The notes: generated from the sequence alone by a model not told the origin. Positions 49,722 to 57,985 are shown, counted from the stretch's first letter. The stretch is 64,000 bases of DNA from Terriglobia bacterium (GCA_021324365.1 JAJPJE010000100.1:57784-121783), one strand, 5' to 3'. Translations and numbers: made by a program.

Positions 49722-49754
49722 CCCGCTTTGCGGGATTTCAGCCGCCTGGCGGCT
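49722..49754. other. two small hairpins between yajC and secD
   Basis: CCCGC-TTT-GCGGG (49722-49734) and AGCCGCC-T-GGCGGCT (49740-49754) lie in the 68-base gap on the minus strand. They could set the ratio of yajC to secD expression; no terminator T-run is present. Confidence 0.45.
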
Positions 49755-49761
49755 CTTCGAA

Positions 49762-50097
49762 CTAAGTCTTAGCCGGTTCCTCGCCGGTGGTCACGGAAAC
49801 GACGGCACTGCGCGCCACTTCGAGCCGGATGTTGTCGGGCGGCACACGCAAATGAAGATTATCGTCGCGCAAGGCCACGATGGTCCCGCGAATCCCGCCA
49901 CTGGTGGTGACCCGATCGCCGGTCTTCAATTGCCCTAACATCGACTTCCACTGCTTCTGCTTGCGCTGCTGCGGGAGAATCAGGAGAAAGTAAAAGATAG
50001 CGAAGATCAGGATCAGCGGAGCCCAAGCCAGGTAACCAGCACTTCCGCCTGCGCCCTGCAGAAAAGCACCTGCCAATGAGAACGCGTGCATGTCCAT
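49762..50097 (-). CDS. yajC: preprotein translocase subunit YajC
   Basis: About 111 residues. One TM helix (LAWAPLILIFAIFYFLLILP) followed by the invariant PQQRKQKQWKSMLGQLKTGD RVTTSGG region, given here in two parts: QQRKQKQWKSML and GDRVTTSGGIRG. YajC binds SecDF and helps the translocon. ATG at 50097 or the second ATG at 50091 (GGAAGA six bases ahead) are both possible. Confidence 0.94.
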   Translation of the reverse strand: MDMHAFSLAGAFLQGAGGSAGYLAWAPLILIFAIFYFLLILPQQRKQKQWKSMLGQLKTGDRVTTSGGIRGTIVALRDDNLHLRVPPDNIRLEVARSAVVSVTTGEEPAKT

Positions 50098-50249
50098 TCT
50101 TCCGTATTTGCCCATCCAGCGCAGTCTTGCCGCGGCCAGACGGGTCCGGTCTTACTCCGTTTCCTTTAATTGTACCTGCGGGAACTGTTTGGCACCGGCG
50201 ACCAGCTGCCCTGTGCTGCGGAACTGGAGCCAACCTCTGGGTCTTCCCT

Positions 50250-51554
50250 TTAGGTATGAGCAGGGGAGTTCAAACCGCGGGCCCGCACACCAGAAAGAAA
50301 CCTGGAGAATTCCCCAAGTTGAATAGCATGACGCACCGCTTTCATAGTGTCAAGGTAGAAGGCCACGTTGTGGATGGTATTCAAGACCTGCGCCAGCAAT
50401 TCTCCGGAAGAATATAGATGGCGCAAGTAGGCGCGCGAATATCGCGTGCAGACCAGGCATTGGCAATTGGAATCGAGCGGGCTTTCGTCGAGCGCGTAAC
50501 GCGAGTTCTTGATGTTCACTTTGCCCTCCGATGTGAACAGCAGACCGTGACGAGCCGCCCGCGTCGGAAGCACGCAGTCCATCATGTCGATGCCCATGCC
50601 CGCGTACTCGACGATTTCCTCCGGTGTGCCCACTCCCATCAGGTACCGCGGCTTATCCTTCGGCAAATGCGGCTCGACCGCCTGCACGGTTTCATAGGTA
50701 AGCTCCCGCGGCTCGCCCACGCTGAGACCCCCGATAGCGTATCCGGGAAAGTTCATGTCCACTAGGCGCTCGGCACACTCGCGGCGCAGGTCAGGATACA
50801 TTCCGCCCTGGACGATGGCGAAGAGACTTTGGGTTTGGGGTAGCTGGTAGTCAGTGGCTAGTGGTTGGTGTTCAGTGATTAGTGAATTGTCTCCTCGCCC
50901 CGAATTCCCATCCAGCCGCAACCCTTTATTGCTGTCATGCCGAGGAGCAGAGCGACGAGGCAGCCCTGTTTCCTCCGCGGAATTATTGGGACCGGAGCTC
51001 GTCCACGGCACCTCTCCCTTGTGCTCTTCAAAGTACTTCTGCGACCGCCTCGCCCAGCGCAGCGTCAAGTCCATGGATTCTTTGGCGCGCGAGCCCTCTG
51101 CCGGATGCTCCGTGCACTCATCAAACGCCATGATGATGTCGGCACCGAGCGCGATCTGTATCTCCATCGACTTCTCGGGAGTGAAGACGTGCGAAGACCC
51201 GTCGAGGTGTGACCGAAACGCCACGCCTTCTTCGCTGATCTTGCGCAGCTCGCTCAGACTGAAAACCTGGAAGCCGCCCGAATCGGTCAGGATGGAGCGA
51301 TCCCACGACATGAATCGGTGCAGGCCACCGAGCTTGCGAATGTTCTCGTGCCCCGGCCGCAAATAAAGATGGTAGGTGTTGCCAAGGATGATCTGCGCAC
51401 CGAGTTCTTCGAGGATCTGCTGGGGAACGGCTTTCACTGTCGCAACTGTGCCCACGGGCATGAAGACCGGCGTCTCGATCACGCCATGCGGCGTGAGGAT
51501 GCGTCCTGTGCGCGCACTCCCGTCCCGCGCTTCGACAGTGAAGGAGAGAGACAT
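50250..51554 (-). CDS. tgt: queuine tRNA-ribosyltransferase, with an internal insertion
   Basis: 434 residues against about 375 normally. The start (FTVEARDGSARTGRILTPHG), catalytic base region ILTDSGGFQVFSLSELRKI, substrate loop FAIVQGGMYPDLRRE, IGGLSVGEPRE and MGVGTPEEIVEYAGMGIDMM with the nucleophile Asp are complete. The zinc site C-X-C-X2-C...H is present (NCQCLVCTRYSRAYLRHL). The extra ~60 residues lie between YFEEHKG and SLFAIVQGG and look like translated intergenic DNA. The enzyme exchanges G34 for preQ1 in tRNAs with GUN anticodons. ATG at 51554 begins the family's first strand; the frame is open to 52421 but overlaps obg on the other strand. Confidence 0.93.
   Translation of the reverse strand: MSLSFTVEARDGSARTGRILTPHGVIETPVFMPVGTVATVKAVPQQILEELGAQIILGNTYHLYLRPGHENIRKLGGLHRFMSWDRSILTDSGGFQVFSLSELRKISEEGVAFRSHLDGSSHVFTPEKSMEIQIALGADIIMAFDECTEHPAEGSRAKESMDLTLRWARRSQKYFEEHKGEVPWTSSGPNNSAEETGLPRRSAPRHDSNKGLRLDGNSGRGDNSLITEHQPLATDYQLPQTQSLFAIVQGGMYPDLRRECAERLVDMNFPGYAIGGLSVGEPRELTYETVQAVEPHLPKDKPRYLMGVGTPEEIVEYAGMGIDMMDCVLPTRAARHGLLFTSEGKVNIKNSRYALDESPLDSNCQCLVCTRYSRAYLRHLYSSGELLAQVLNTIHNVAFYLDTMKAVRHAIQLGEFSRFLSGVRARGLNSPAHT
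50832..51014. repeat. intergenic boilerplate DNA inserted within tgt
   Basis: Reading plus strand, this part holds TAGCTGGTAGTCAGTGGC and TAGTGGTTGGTGTTCAGTG type short repeats (50841-50884) and a CATGCCGAGGAGCAGAGC segment (about 50936-50953), both of the kind found between genes. In the tgt frame it is stop-free and translates to low-complexity sequence (LITEHQPLATDYQLPQTQ). Its length is a multiple of three. Confidence 0.6.
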
Positions 51555-51576
51555 TGGCTCTGATTCTACAGAAGCT

Positions 51577-51648
51577 CGTTTCTCGTTTCGCGTTTCCAGT
51601 TTCCCTACGCTGCCTGTTCGTGAAACGTGAAACTCGAAACGTGAAACG
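51577..51648. repeat. CGTTTC-type repeat forming a long imperfect inverted repeat
   Basis: Several copies of CGTTTC (51577-51605) are followed by several of GAAACG (51619-51648), so the segment can fold on itself. It fills the gap between the divergent tgt and obg genes. The same motif recurs at 58009-58042 and, inverted, at 58302-58317. Confidence 0.65.
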
Positions 51649-51686
51649 ACCGAGAACTGCCTCAGCACTGCGGTAGACTTAAGAAA

Positions 51687-52763
51687 GTGTTTATCGACGA
51701 GGCAAAAATCCGCGTGAAGGCCGGCGACGGCGGCAACGGCTGCATGGCGTTCCGTCGCGAGAAGTTCGTTCCGCGCGGCGGCCCTTCGGGCGGCGATGGC
51801 GGGCGTGGCGGCGATATTGTCATGGAATCGAGCGAGCGCCACAACACGCTGGTGCACTTCCGATTCAATCCCGAATATAAAGCCGAGCGCGGACGCCATG
51901 GCGAAGGTTCGCAACGCACCGGACGGGACGGCGAAAGCGTGGTGCTGAAGGTGCCGGTCGGAACGATTGTGTATGACGAAGCCACTGGCGAACGCGTCTT
52001 CGATTTCTCGCGTCCTGATGAGCGGATGGTGATCGCGCGTGGCGGCCGCGGTGGGCGCGGTAACGCGCAATTCAAAACCTCGACACACCAGGCGCCGCGC
52101 GAATGCGAGCCTGGACGTCCGGGCGAAGAGCGCGTGTTGCGGCTGGAGCTGAAGCTGCTGGCGGATGTTGGGCTCGTGGGCTATCCGAATGTCGGCAAGT
52201 CCACGTTGATCTCTCGGATTTCCGCGGCGCGGCCGAAGATTGCCGATTATCCTTTTACAACACTGGAGCCTAACCTGGGCGTGGTGGCCGTGGGCGAAGA
52301 GCCGGAGACGATCAGCTTCGTTGTTGCTGATATTCCTGGACTCATTGAAGGCGCGCACACTGGCGCCGGGCTCGGCACGCAATTTTTGCGGCACGTAGAA
52401 CGCACACGATTGCTCGTCCATCTGGTAGATGTCTCAGACGGCAGCGGCCGGCCCGATCCGGTCAACGACTTCGAAGTGATCATGAATGAGTTGGCGAGTT
52501 TCGGCGCGGGGCTGGAAACCAAGCCGATGATTGTCGTCGGCTCCAAGATCGACGCCGCCAACAAAGAGAAACTCGCCAAGCTCAAGCGCTTTTGCAAGAG
52601 CAAGAAGCATCCCTACGAGTTGTACGCAATTTCGGCAGTGACTGGCGAAGGCATCGACGAACTGAAATGGGCGATGGCTCAGAAAATTGAAGACCTTCGC
52701 CAGGCACCCCAACCGGAGCCCAATCGTCCGGAAGGCTTCCCCGGCGAACGCAACGCAGTGTAG
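51687..52763 (+). CDS. obg: Obg/CgtA GTPase, ribosome assembly
   Basis: 358 residues. The glycine-rich Obg domain (1-158) shows [31 protein letters not shown] and [16 protein letters not shown]. The G domain has G1 GYPNVGKST, the switch-[10 protein letters not shown] segment, G3 [16 protein letters not shown] and G5 [10 protein letters not shown]4 reads GSKID where NKxD is usual, so Asn is replaced by Ser. There is no C-terminal OCT domain, as in most non-Firmicutes. The GTG start is followed immediately by the first strand. Obg acts in 50S subunit maturation and stress control. Confidence 0.95.
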   Translation: MFIDEAKIRVKAGDGGNGCMAFRREKFVPRGGPSGGDGGRGGDIVMESSERHNTLVHFRFNPEYKAERGRHGEGSQRTGRDGESVVLKVPVGTIVYDEATGERVFDFSRPDERMVIARGGRGGRGNAQFKTSTHQAPRECEPGRPGEERVLRLELKLLADVGLVGYPNVGKSTLISRISAARPKIADYPFTTLEPNLGVVAVGEEPETISFVVADIPGLIEGAHTGAGLGTQFLRHVERTRLLVHLVDVSDGSGRPDPVNDFEVIMNELASFGAGLETKPMIVVGSKIDAANKEKLAKLKRFCKSKKHPYELYAISAVTGEGIDELKWAMAQKIEDLRQAPQPEPNRPEGFPGERNAV

Positions 52764-52847
52764 CGACGCTGTACAGGTCACAGCTCTTCTGAAACTATTT
52801 CCGTTTGCGCGCGTCTCATCCACCAGGACCAACGTGGGGTTCTCAAC

Positions 52848-53531
52848 ATGCGTGCACGCTTTCTCGGTTTTTTACTGAGTCTCGTAATCTCTGCTGTTCT
52901 ACTTACTTGCACCGCGAATGGAGCTGCCAAAATGCCGATTCCTTCTCCGCAAACTGACGTTCCTTTAGCAACCGCTCCCGGCCGCCAGACTGCCGTCTTT
53001 GCGGGGGGCTGCTTCTGGGGAACTCAGGCTGTATTTCAACGGCTGAAAGGTGTGCTTGACACAACCGTCGGTTACTCCGGCGGCACCGCCGAAACCGCTA
53101 CTTACGCACAGGTCACCACAGAAACCACCGGCCATGCCGAATCGGTCGAGGTCGTCTACGATCCCTCGAAACTCACCTACGGCCAACTGCTCAGAATTTT
53201 CTTTTCGGTCGCGCACGATCCCACGCAACTCAATCGCCAGGGCAACGACATCGGACCGTCGTATCGTTCCGTGATCTTTTACGCCAACCCCGAACAGGAA
53301 CGTATCGCCAAGGCGTACATTGCGCAGCTCGATGCCGCACACGTTTTTCCCAAGAAGATCGTCACCCAGGTGACGCCACTCAAAGCCTTCTACCGTGCCG
53401 AAGATTACCACCAGGACTACGCCCTCCATCATCCCGAGAATCCGTACATAGAAGTCTGCGACCGCCCGAAAATCGAGGCGCTGAAGAAGCAGTTCCCGGA
53501 ACTGTTCGTGGACTACACCGGCAAGCACTGA
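52848..53531 (+). CDS. msrA: peptide methionine sulfoxide reductase MsrA, exported
   Basis: 227 residues. Signal peptide or lipoprotein-like leader (FLGFLLSLVISAVLLTCTAN) before the catalytic domain. The active site FAGGCFWG holds the nucleophilic Cys, and the family motifs GYSGG, TGHAESVEVVYDP, FFSVAHDPTQLNRQGND and GPSYRSVIFY all follow. YHQDY near the end completes the fold. A resolving Cys is likely the one in EVCDRPK. It repairs oxidised methionine (S-sulfoxide) in periplasmic proteins. Confidence 0.95.
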   Translation: MRARFLGFLLSLVISAVLLTCTANGAAKMPIPSPQTDVPLATAPGRQTAVFAGGCFWGTQAVFQRLKGVLDTTVGYSGGTAETATYAQVTTETTGHAESVEVVYDPSKLTYGQLLRIFFSVAHDPTQLNRQGNDIGPSYRSVIFYANPEQERIAKAYIAQLDAAHVFPKKIVTQVTPLKAFYRAEDYHQDYALHHPENPYIEVCDRPKIEALKKQFPELFVDYTGKH

Positions 53532-53584
53532 TTTTGGATTCCGATCCCGTCGCCTGCTTGGCGAAAGGGGGAAGACGAATCGGG

Positions 53585-53620
53585 TGCCCCATCCTTTGCC
53601 TTCTTTTGGCGAAGGGTGGG
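53585..53620. repeat. short inverted boilerplate repeat before the GH gene
   Basis: CCCCATCCTTTGCC (53587-53600) and GGCGAAGGGTGGG (53608-53620) form an imperfect stem with a T-rich loop. It is of the GGGTGCCCCATCC kind repeated in acidobacterial intergenic DNA and may end the msrA transcript. Confidence 0.5.
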
Positions 53621-53647
53621 TAAAGAAATGTTGTAAGCTCTCGCCAC

Positions 53648-54835
53648 ATGATGCAACGCAGGGATTTTCTTACAGGCGCGGCCGCAACAGCGCTCGCCTC
53701 TCAACTTTCATTCGCTGAGCAATCGCGGCAACCGGACGGCATCTACCGCTTTGGAGTCAACTACACGCCCTCGAAAAACTGGTGGTTCTGCTGGAACGAT
53801 TGGCAGCCCGATTCCATGCAGCGCGATCTCGATGCCATCGCCGCCCTCGGCGCCGATCACTTGCGGATTCTGCTGATCTGGCCCTTCTTTCAGCCGAATG
53901 CGACCTGGGTTTCTCCGGCTCACCTCGAACGCCTCGACGATCTCCTGAAAATGATGGGCGAGCGCAAGCTCGATGCGTTGGTCACCGTCTTCACCGGCCA
54001 GTTGAGCGGACTCTTTTTCCTGCAACCGTTCTCAAATGCCTGCAAGCATCCTTCCAGCGCTTTCTATACCGATCCGCACATCTGGGACGCACAGGAGCTC
54101 TTCGTTCGCCGGCTGGCAGACGTAATGAAGTCGCATCCGAACGTGATGGGCTTTGATTTCGGCAACGAGGTCAACACCTGCTGGCAGGCAAAGACCATCG
54201 ACGGGGATGCCTGGATGCAGAAGATGTATCGCCTGATGTACGAGCTGTTGCCGGACGGCATTCACGTGAACGGCGTCGACCACCGCCCCTGGTTCGAAGT
54301 CGATACTTTTTCGCAGCACGCTCTCGCCGCGCAGCGCCACGCCACCATTCATTGCTATCCCTATTGGACCGGCGCGGTGAAATATGGCGGCGCCATGGAC
54401 CCGCCCAGCATAAAACTCATTGCCGGCATGGCGACCCTGGTGCGCGCCTACGCGGCAGATCCGACCAAACCTGTGTGGTGCGAAGAGTTCAACACCTGCA
54501 TCGAGTCGCTCGACGAAGCCGGACAGGCTAAGTGGCTTGATCTAGCGGTGCACAATGCAATCGAAAACGGCGTGACCTGGTTCACCTACTGGGACAGCCA
54601 CGACGTGAACCGCCAGTTCCAGTTCAATCCGCTTGAGTACAGCCTCGGTCTGCTGACGAACGACGGCCGGGTGAAGCAGCAGGGACGCGTCTTCAAATCA
54701 CTCGTCGATCATTACCGCCGTCAGCCCGCGATCATCCCAAAACTGCCGGTGCCTCCGCCTCCACCGGGCACAAGCAGCGAGTCGACGTGGCAGTGGCTTC
54801 TGGACTGGATGCGGCGCAAGCCGAAACGAAGCTAG
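53648..54835 (+). CDS. Tat-exported clan GH-A glycoside hydrolase (GH5-like)
   Basis: 395 residues. Starts with a twin-arginine signal (QRRDFLTGAAATALASQLSF). The TIM barrel shows YRFGVNYTPSKNWWFCWNDW, ADHLRILLIWPFFQPN, then GFDFGNEVNTCW with the predicted acid/base Glu after Asn and VWCEEFNTC with the nucleophile Glu, both at barrel strand ends 4 and 7. TWFTYWDSHDVNRQFQF resembles the Trp platform of strand 8. The C-terminus has a proline stretch (PVPPPPPGTSSE). Substrate is unknown; a mannanase- or cellulase-like role is plausible. A second ATG at 53651 is an equal start. Confidence 0.82.
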   Translation: MMQRRDFLTGAAATALASQLSFAEQSRQPDGIYRFGVNYTPSKNWWFCWNDWQPDSMQRDLDAIAALGADHLRILLIWPFFQPNATWVSPAHLERLDDLLKMMGERKLDALVTVFTGQLSGLFFLQPFSNACKHPSSAFYTDPHIWDAQELFVRRLADVMKSHPNVMGFDFGNEVNTCWQAKTIDGDAWMQKMYRLMYELLPDGIHVNGVDHRPWFEVDTFSQHALAAQRHATIHCYPYWTGAVKYGGAMDPPSIKLIAGMATLVRAYAADPTKPVWCEEFNTCIESLDEAGQAKWLDLAVHNAIENGVTWFTYWDSHDVNRQFQFNPLEYSLGLLTNDGRVKQQGRVFKSLVDHYRRQPAIIPKLPVPPPPPGTSSESTWQWLLDWMRRKPKRS

Positions 54836-55143
54836 CGTCAATTGATTTACCAGTCAGTCACTCCACCCCTCCCCCTCTGCTATCGGAAAACAAAGGAGTT
54901 ACGAGGCAGTGTGTCTGTACATATCGCATGGGGAAGGAGTTAAGCCTCGCATATCGCACAACAAACGACTTACCTGCTGCCGTTCCCAAAACGAAACATC
55001 GCGTTAAGACACGAAAAGCTGTGGCGCAATAGGCGCCACAGCTACTGAACAGAGTGTAACAGTTTCTAAAAGCTATGTCAACAAATATTGCCTATTGTTT
55101 TGTGATATAAAGAGGTCGGATAGGCGTCCTGCGTTCTAAAAGT
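54836..55143. other. 308-base intergenic region
   Basis: A short frame continuing to 55032 has no homology and is not supported. Besides the terminator at 55017-55043 nothing structured is seen; the last 80 bases (55060-55125) are A/T-rich. Confidence 0.5.
55012..55043 (-). terminator. terminator of the Mrr-type nuclease gene
   Basis: AGCTGTGGCGC (55043-55033 on the minus strand) and GCGCCACAGCT (55027-55017) form a perfect 11-bp stem with a 5-base loop, followed on the minus strand by TTTC. Confidence 0.7.
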
Positions 55144-56025
55144 TCAACTGTGACCCACAGTTTGCATCGAGTTCTGCACTTTCAACGCGCGAAGCGCGGA
55201 GTCGAGACCAGGGAGATCACGGTAATGGAGAAGCAGAATGCCGTTCGTCGCCGCCAACTGTTGAGCAGGTTCCGTGTATCGATGGTTCGAGACGACAATT
55301 CCGAAATGTGCTTGCTCGTGTGCTCTTGCGGCTGCGGCCTCTTGAACAGCGTGATTTCCGACTGGCGAGCTGTACAACTTGCATTGAAGAACTACTCGAA
55401 TGCCATTCTTTTCTGCAATGACGTCCACCCCTTGATCTCGGCTTTGAAGAGTGACACGAGCCTGCCAGCCGTTTCGGCGTAGCTCTTCCGCACAGAAGGC
55501 CTCGAACTCCGAAGGGGACATCTCCTCGGAGAAAGTTTGCATGTTGGGATTTCGAGTTTCGTCAATCTCCAAGAGGTTCTGAACAAGAGTAGCAATCGGC
55601 GTATGCCGCTGAAGGCGACTCAAATCACCGGCCCGGATGTGAGGCTGGATGTGATTTGTGATGAAATACTCAATTTCTCGGCCCCACCGCTCAATTTTCG
55701 GTTTTCCGTAAGAATCGGTGGTTATGAGCTGGAGTTTCCGAACGCGCAAGGCTCTGATGTGCGTTTGGATTATCTCTTCGACTCGCTGTTTTACCTGTTC
55801 CGTGCGCTGCCGCTGAATCTTGTACCAATAAGAGAGGGCCAATACACAGGAGACAGCAAGCAGAACAAAAATCCCAGGATGCTCTGCCATTGCCTGGAGC
55901 AAAACCATAGCAACCACCAATGCTCCAATGGCAATGGTGATCACGGCTAGCCCTTTAGTCTCACCTCGTTTGTTCGTCCGCCTGCTGCGTGCAGGCGAGG
56001 ATACGGATCTCCTACTCGCTGCCAT
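55144..56025 (-). CDS. membrane-anchored Mrr-type restriction endonuclease-like protein
   Basis: 293 residues. A basic start, then two TM helices (GLAVITIAIGALVVAMVLLQ and GIFVLLAVSCVLALSYWY), a coiled-coil-like linker (about 70-100), and a C-terminal Mrr_cat domain (about 175-285): SPSEFEAFCAEELRRNGW, the catalytic D-X-n-Q-X-K in GVDVIAEKNGIRVVLQCKLY, and VGNHAVQEAAAARAH. The PD-(D/E)XK core is intact. Membrane-tethered Mrr proteins are suspected to cut foreign or methylated DNA entering the cell. AAGGAAG precedes the ATG by five bases. It follows a dead methyltransferase end and a BglII-type cassette. Confidence 0.85.
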   Translation of the reverse strand: MAASRRSVSSPARSRRTNKRGETKGLAVITIAIGALVVAMVLLQAMAEHPGIFVLLAVSCVLALSYWYKIQRQRTEQVKQRVEEIIQTHIRALRVRKLQLITTDSYGKPKIERWGREIEYFITNHIQPHIRAGDLSRLQRHTPIATLVQNLLEIDETRNPNMQTFSEEMSPSEFEAFCAEELRRNGWQARVTLQSRDQGVDVIAEKNGIRVVLQCKLYSSPVGNHAVQEAAAARAHEQAHFGIVVSNHRYTEPAQQLAATNGILLLHYRDLPGLDSALRALKVQNSMQTVGHS

Positions 56026-56133
56026 CCCACTTCCTTTTACTCAATTTCATTAAGGAATTGTGTGCCCGAGGAGTCGGGAGGGATAGGTTACTTCGGTGTT
56101 TTGCGGATTTGCGAGTTTCGTGGAGTCCAGAGC

Positions 56134-56310
56134 TTAATCCCCTTCACCCAAAAGCAGTGCGAGGTTCTTCGCGACGGCAGCACGAGCCTGTTTGAATGTC
56201 GCGTCGAGGAGACGCGGATATTCAACGGCGGCGTCGTTCAGCAGTTGTTCAATGGTCAGAATCTGAAGGCGCGGAAAATCCTTGTGAACGGGTGGTTTGT
56301 AGAAACCATT
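56134..56310 (-). pseudogene. C-terminal remnant of a Mod-type DNA methyltransferase
   Basis: On the minus strand, right after the MT-A70 stop, codons from about 56310 read DNGFYKPPVHKDFPRLQILT and IEQLLNDAAVEYPRLLDATF, ending at a TAA (56136-56134). The PRLQILTIEQLL block is the C-terminal signature of type III/N6-adenine Mod-like methyltransferases. No start codon or catalytic motif belongs to it. It is the tail of the gene whose head lies at 57674-57985. Confidence 0.7.
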
Positions 56311-56971
56311 ATCTGAAAAGCAATTGGGGCATTCGGTATGGCTTTATCATGCCGTCCTCCATCGGGCGCGGACAGATCTCCAGTTCCGATGCTTGTACCG
56401 CTTCTTGCGGAGGAATTTCATCTCCCCACTGCGTCCATCCTCGCCGCAGATTTCTGGCGAATAACTCAAGAAATGGCCGGGGACTGCAGTGCTCAATCAT
56501 ATCGTACAGTTCGTCCGGTTTTTTGGAGTGGCGTTCCTTCATTGTTGCGAGGAAATTTACCATTCGGCGTCCTGCTTTCGCAGTGCGGAGATTGCCTCTC
56601 GTCCCAAAAAGCACGAGTTCAGTGACATTCCGATAATAAAAGCCGACGCCTCGTCCATCCGGGCCGCCGTCCTTCCGAATCTTCAGCCAGACAATGTTAG
56701 TTTTGTATTCGAACCCCCAAGCTTCCATAACACGAAGCCCCCAACTGAGCAGTGCGTTGGGGCACCACAAGTACAGATGTGCCTTGTCAGCGGCGACCTG
56801 AGAAATTGGAAGTTCGCAAATCTCCTCTATGCTCATGGTCCGGTAACGATGGAGGCGCTTGTGTTCCGGCGCCATTTTCCCGGTTCGATTGGCGAATCGC
56901 CATGGCGGATCAGCAAGGATCGTTCCGAAACGGCCTCTATGTTTTCGTAGCGACTCGGGAGTGAGCGTCAT
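56309..56971 (-). CDS. MT-A70 family DNA N6-adenine methyltransferase
   Basis: About 220 residues. Motif IV DPPWRFANRTGKMAPEH identifies the MT-A70 family, with THLYLWCPN-like segment AHLYLWCPNALLSWG and the C-terminal SAM part RHSKKPDELYDMIEHCSPRP, LELFARNLRRGWTQWGDE. Prokaryotic MT-A70 proteins methylate adenine N6 in DNA and often protect against a partner nuclease; here the BglII-family gene ends 44 bases upstream on the same strand. ATG at 56971 is chosen; a TTG at 56986 is possible. Visibly more A/T-rich than neighbours. Confidence 0.9.
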   Translation of the reverse strand: MTLTPESLRKHRGRFGTILADPPWRFANRTGKMAPEHKRLHRYRTMSIEEICELPISQVAADKAHLYLWCPNALLSWGLRVMEAWGFEYKTNIVWLKIRKDGGPDGRGVGFYYRNVTELVLFGTRGNLRTAKAGRRMVNFLATMKERHSKKPDELYDMIEHCSPRPFLELFARNLRRGWTQWGDEIPPQEAVQASELEICPRPMEDGMIKPYRMPQLLFR

Positions 56972-57015
56972 ACGTTCAAAGTACAACCTTCCCGCCGAAA
57001 GTAAAGAACTAAAGA

Positions 57016-57606
57016 TTAGGCTTTTGGGTCGTATTTTCTTTTAGTGATTCCGATTGCAAGAACGGGACAGCCGCCTGACGCTCGATTGTACATTTTCGGA
57101 ATGAGCTTGGACATGTGTGTCGTTGCTTGTCCGGCGGCCGTTTTCTTGCCCAATTCATCGAAGAGTTCTTGTAGCTCATCAGCGCGCGTAACGATGACAC
57201 CGACGCTCAGCACGTTGAGCTCGAATAATAGCCTAAATGTCGTAAGGTCTCGATCGAAGAATGGATCTTTGTTGTTCCATTCCGTTTCTACAGCTATGCG
57301 ATTCTTGAAATAATCCACATGATGTGTCGGTGCGAGCGTCTCCCGCCCGTCGGCCAGTACCTTGATATCAAAGCTCTTTTCCTGCCATCCTCGCGAGTAG
57401 AAGAGCTCATCGATCCCTCTGGAGATTGGTGATTTATTCCCACCTTTTGCTTCAAGATGAGACCTCTTAAGAGTAAATTCGCGAAGCACGTGAATGAGAT
57501 CATTCCACTGTTCAGGAAAATCAGTCCGCAAAATTGAACAGGCGTGGTGGCGCTCCTCAAGCTGATAGGTCTGCCTGATGTCTTTTGGCAGCAAGTTTTC
57601 CGCCAC
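57016..57606 (-). CDS. BglII/BstYI-family type II restriction endonuclease
   Basis: 196 residues. Typical features of the BglII family: ERHHACSILRTDFPEQWNDL, a GGNKSPISRGIDELFYSRGW block, and FKNRIAVETEWNNKDPFFDR with the catalytic Asp/Glu-X-Glu-like core followed by LLFELNVLSVGVIVTRADEL. BglII cuts AGATCT and BstYI cuts RGATCY, so a site with a GATC core is a reasonable guess for this one. GTG start with AGGGGG eight bases upstream. It is followed by the MT-A70 methyltransferase gene, an R-then-M order. Confidence 0.9.
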   Translation of the reverse strand: MAENLLPKDIRQTYQLEERHHACSILRTDFPEQWNDLIHVLREFTLKRSHLEAKGGNKSPISRGIDELFYSRGWQEKSFDIKVLADGRETLAPTHHVDYFKNRIAVETEWNNKDPFFDRDLTTFRLLFELNVLSVGVIVTRADELQELFDELGKKTAAGQATTHMSKLIPKMYNRASGGCPVLAIGITKRKYDPKA

Positions 57607-57673
57607 TGCGATACCCCCTAGGACAAGGATTTTGCTCGATTGCCTTTGTTGATGACAGTGGCTTCGCAGATGC

Positions 57674-57985
57674 TCAATGCGGCGCCATCATGTCGCTGTG
57701 GCCGAGAAATGTCCGGAACGCGCGCATGGCATCGGCGACGCGGCCTCCGCCTTCGACGATTTCCTGATATGCCTTTTCAGCGTCGAGGTTCCACTCCCAT
57801 GTGTCTTCGAACGCCATGATCTGCGAACTGGAGCGGGTACCGTCCTTCTCGGCGAAGAGCACGTTGTAATCCTGACGGCTGTTAAAGGGCGGGTCTAGGT
57901 AGATGAGGTCGACGGATTCGTCCTTGACGTAACGGCGCAACACGTCGAGGTTGTCGCCGTAGTAGAGCCGGTTTTTCTCGGACAT
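57674..57985 (-). pseudogene. N-terminal remnant of a Mod-type DNA methyltransferase
   Basis: About 103 codons. Starts MSEKNRLYYGDNLDVLRRYV and contains DLIYLDPPFNSRQDYNVLF, the catalytic DPPF motif of N4/N6 methyltransferases, then AFRTFLGHSDMMA. Family members continue with AYL..MAPRL and some 300 more residues including the SAM motif and target recognition domain. Here homology stops after DMMA and a TGA follows two codons on. The C-terminal part of the gene is found 1.4 kb further on. Confidence 0.8.

Noticed and set aside
51555..52421. 289-codon upstream extension of tgt
   Set aside because: It is antisense to obg and repeat DNA; the Tgt domain starts at 51554.
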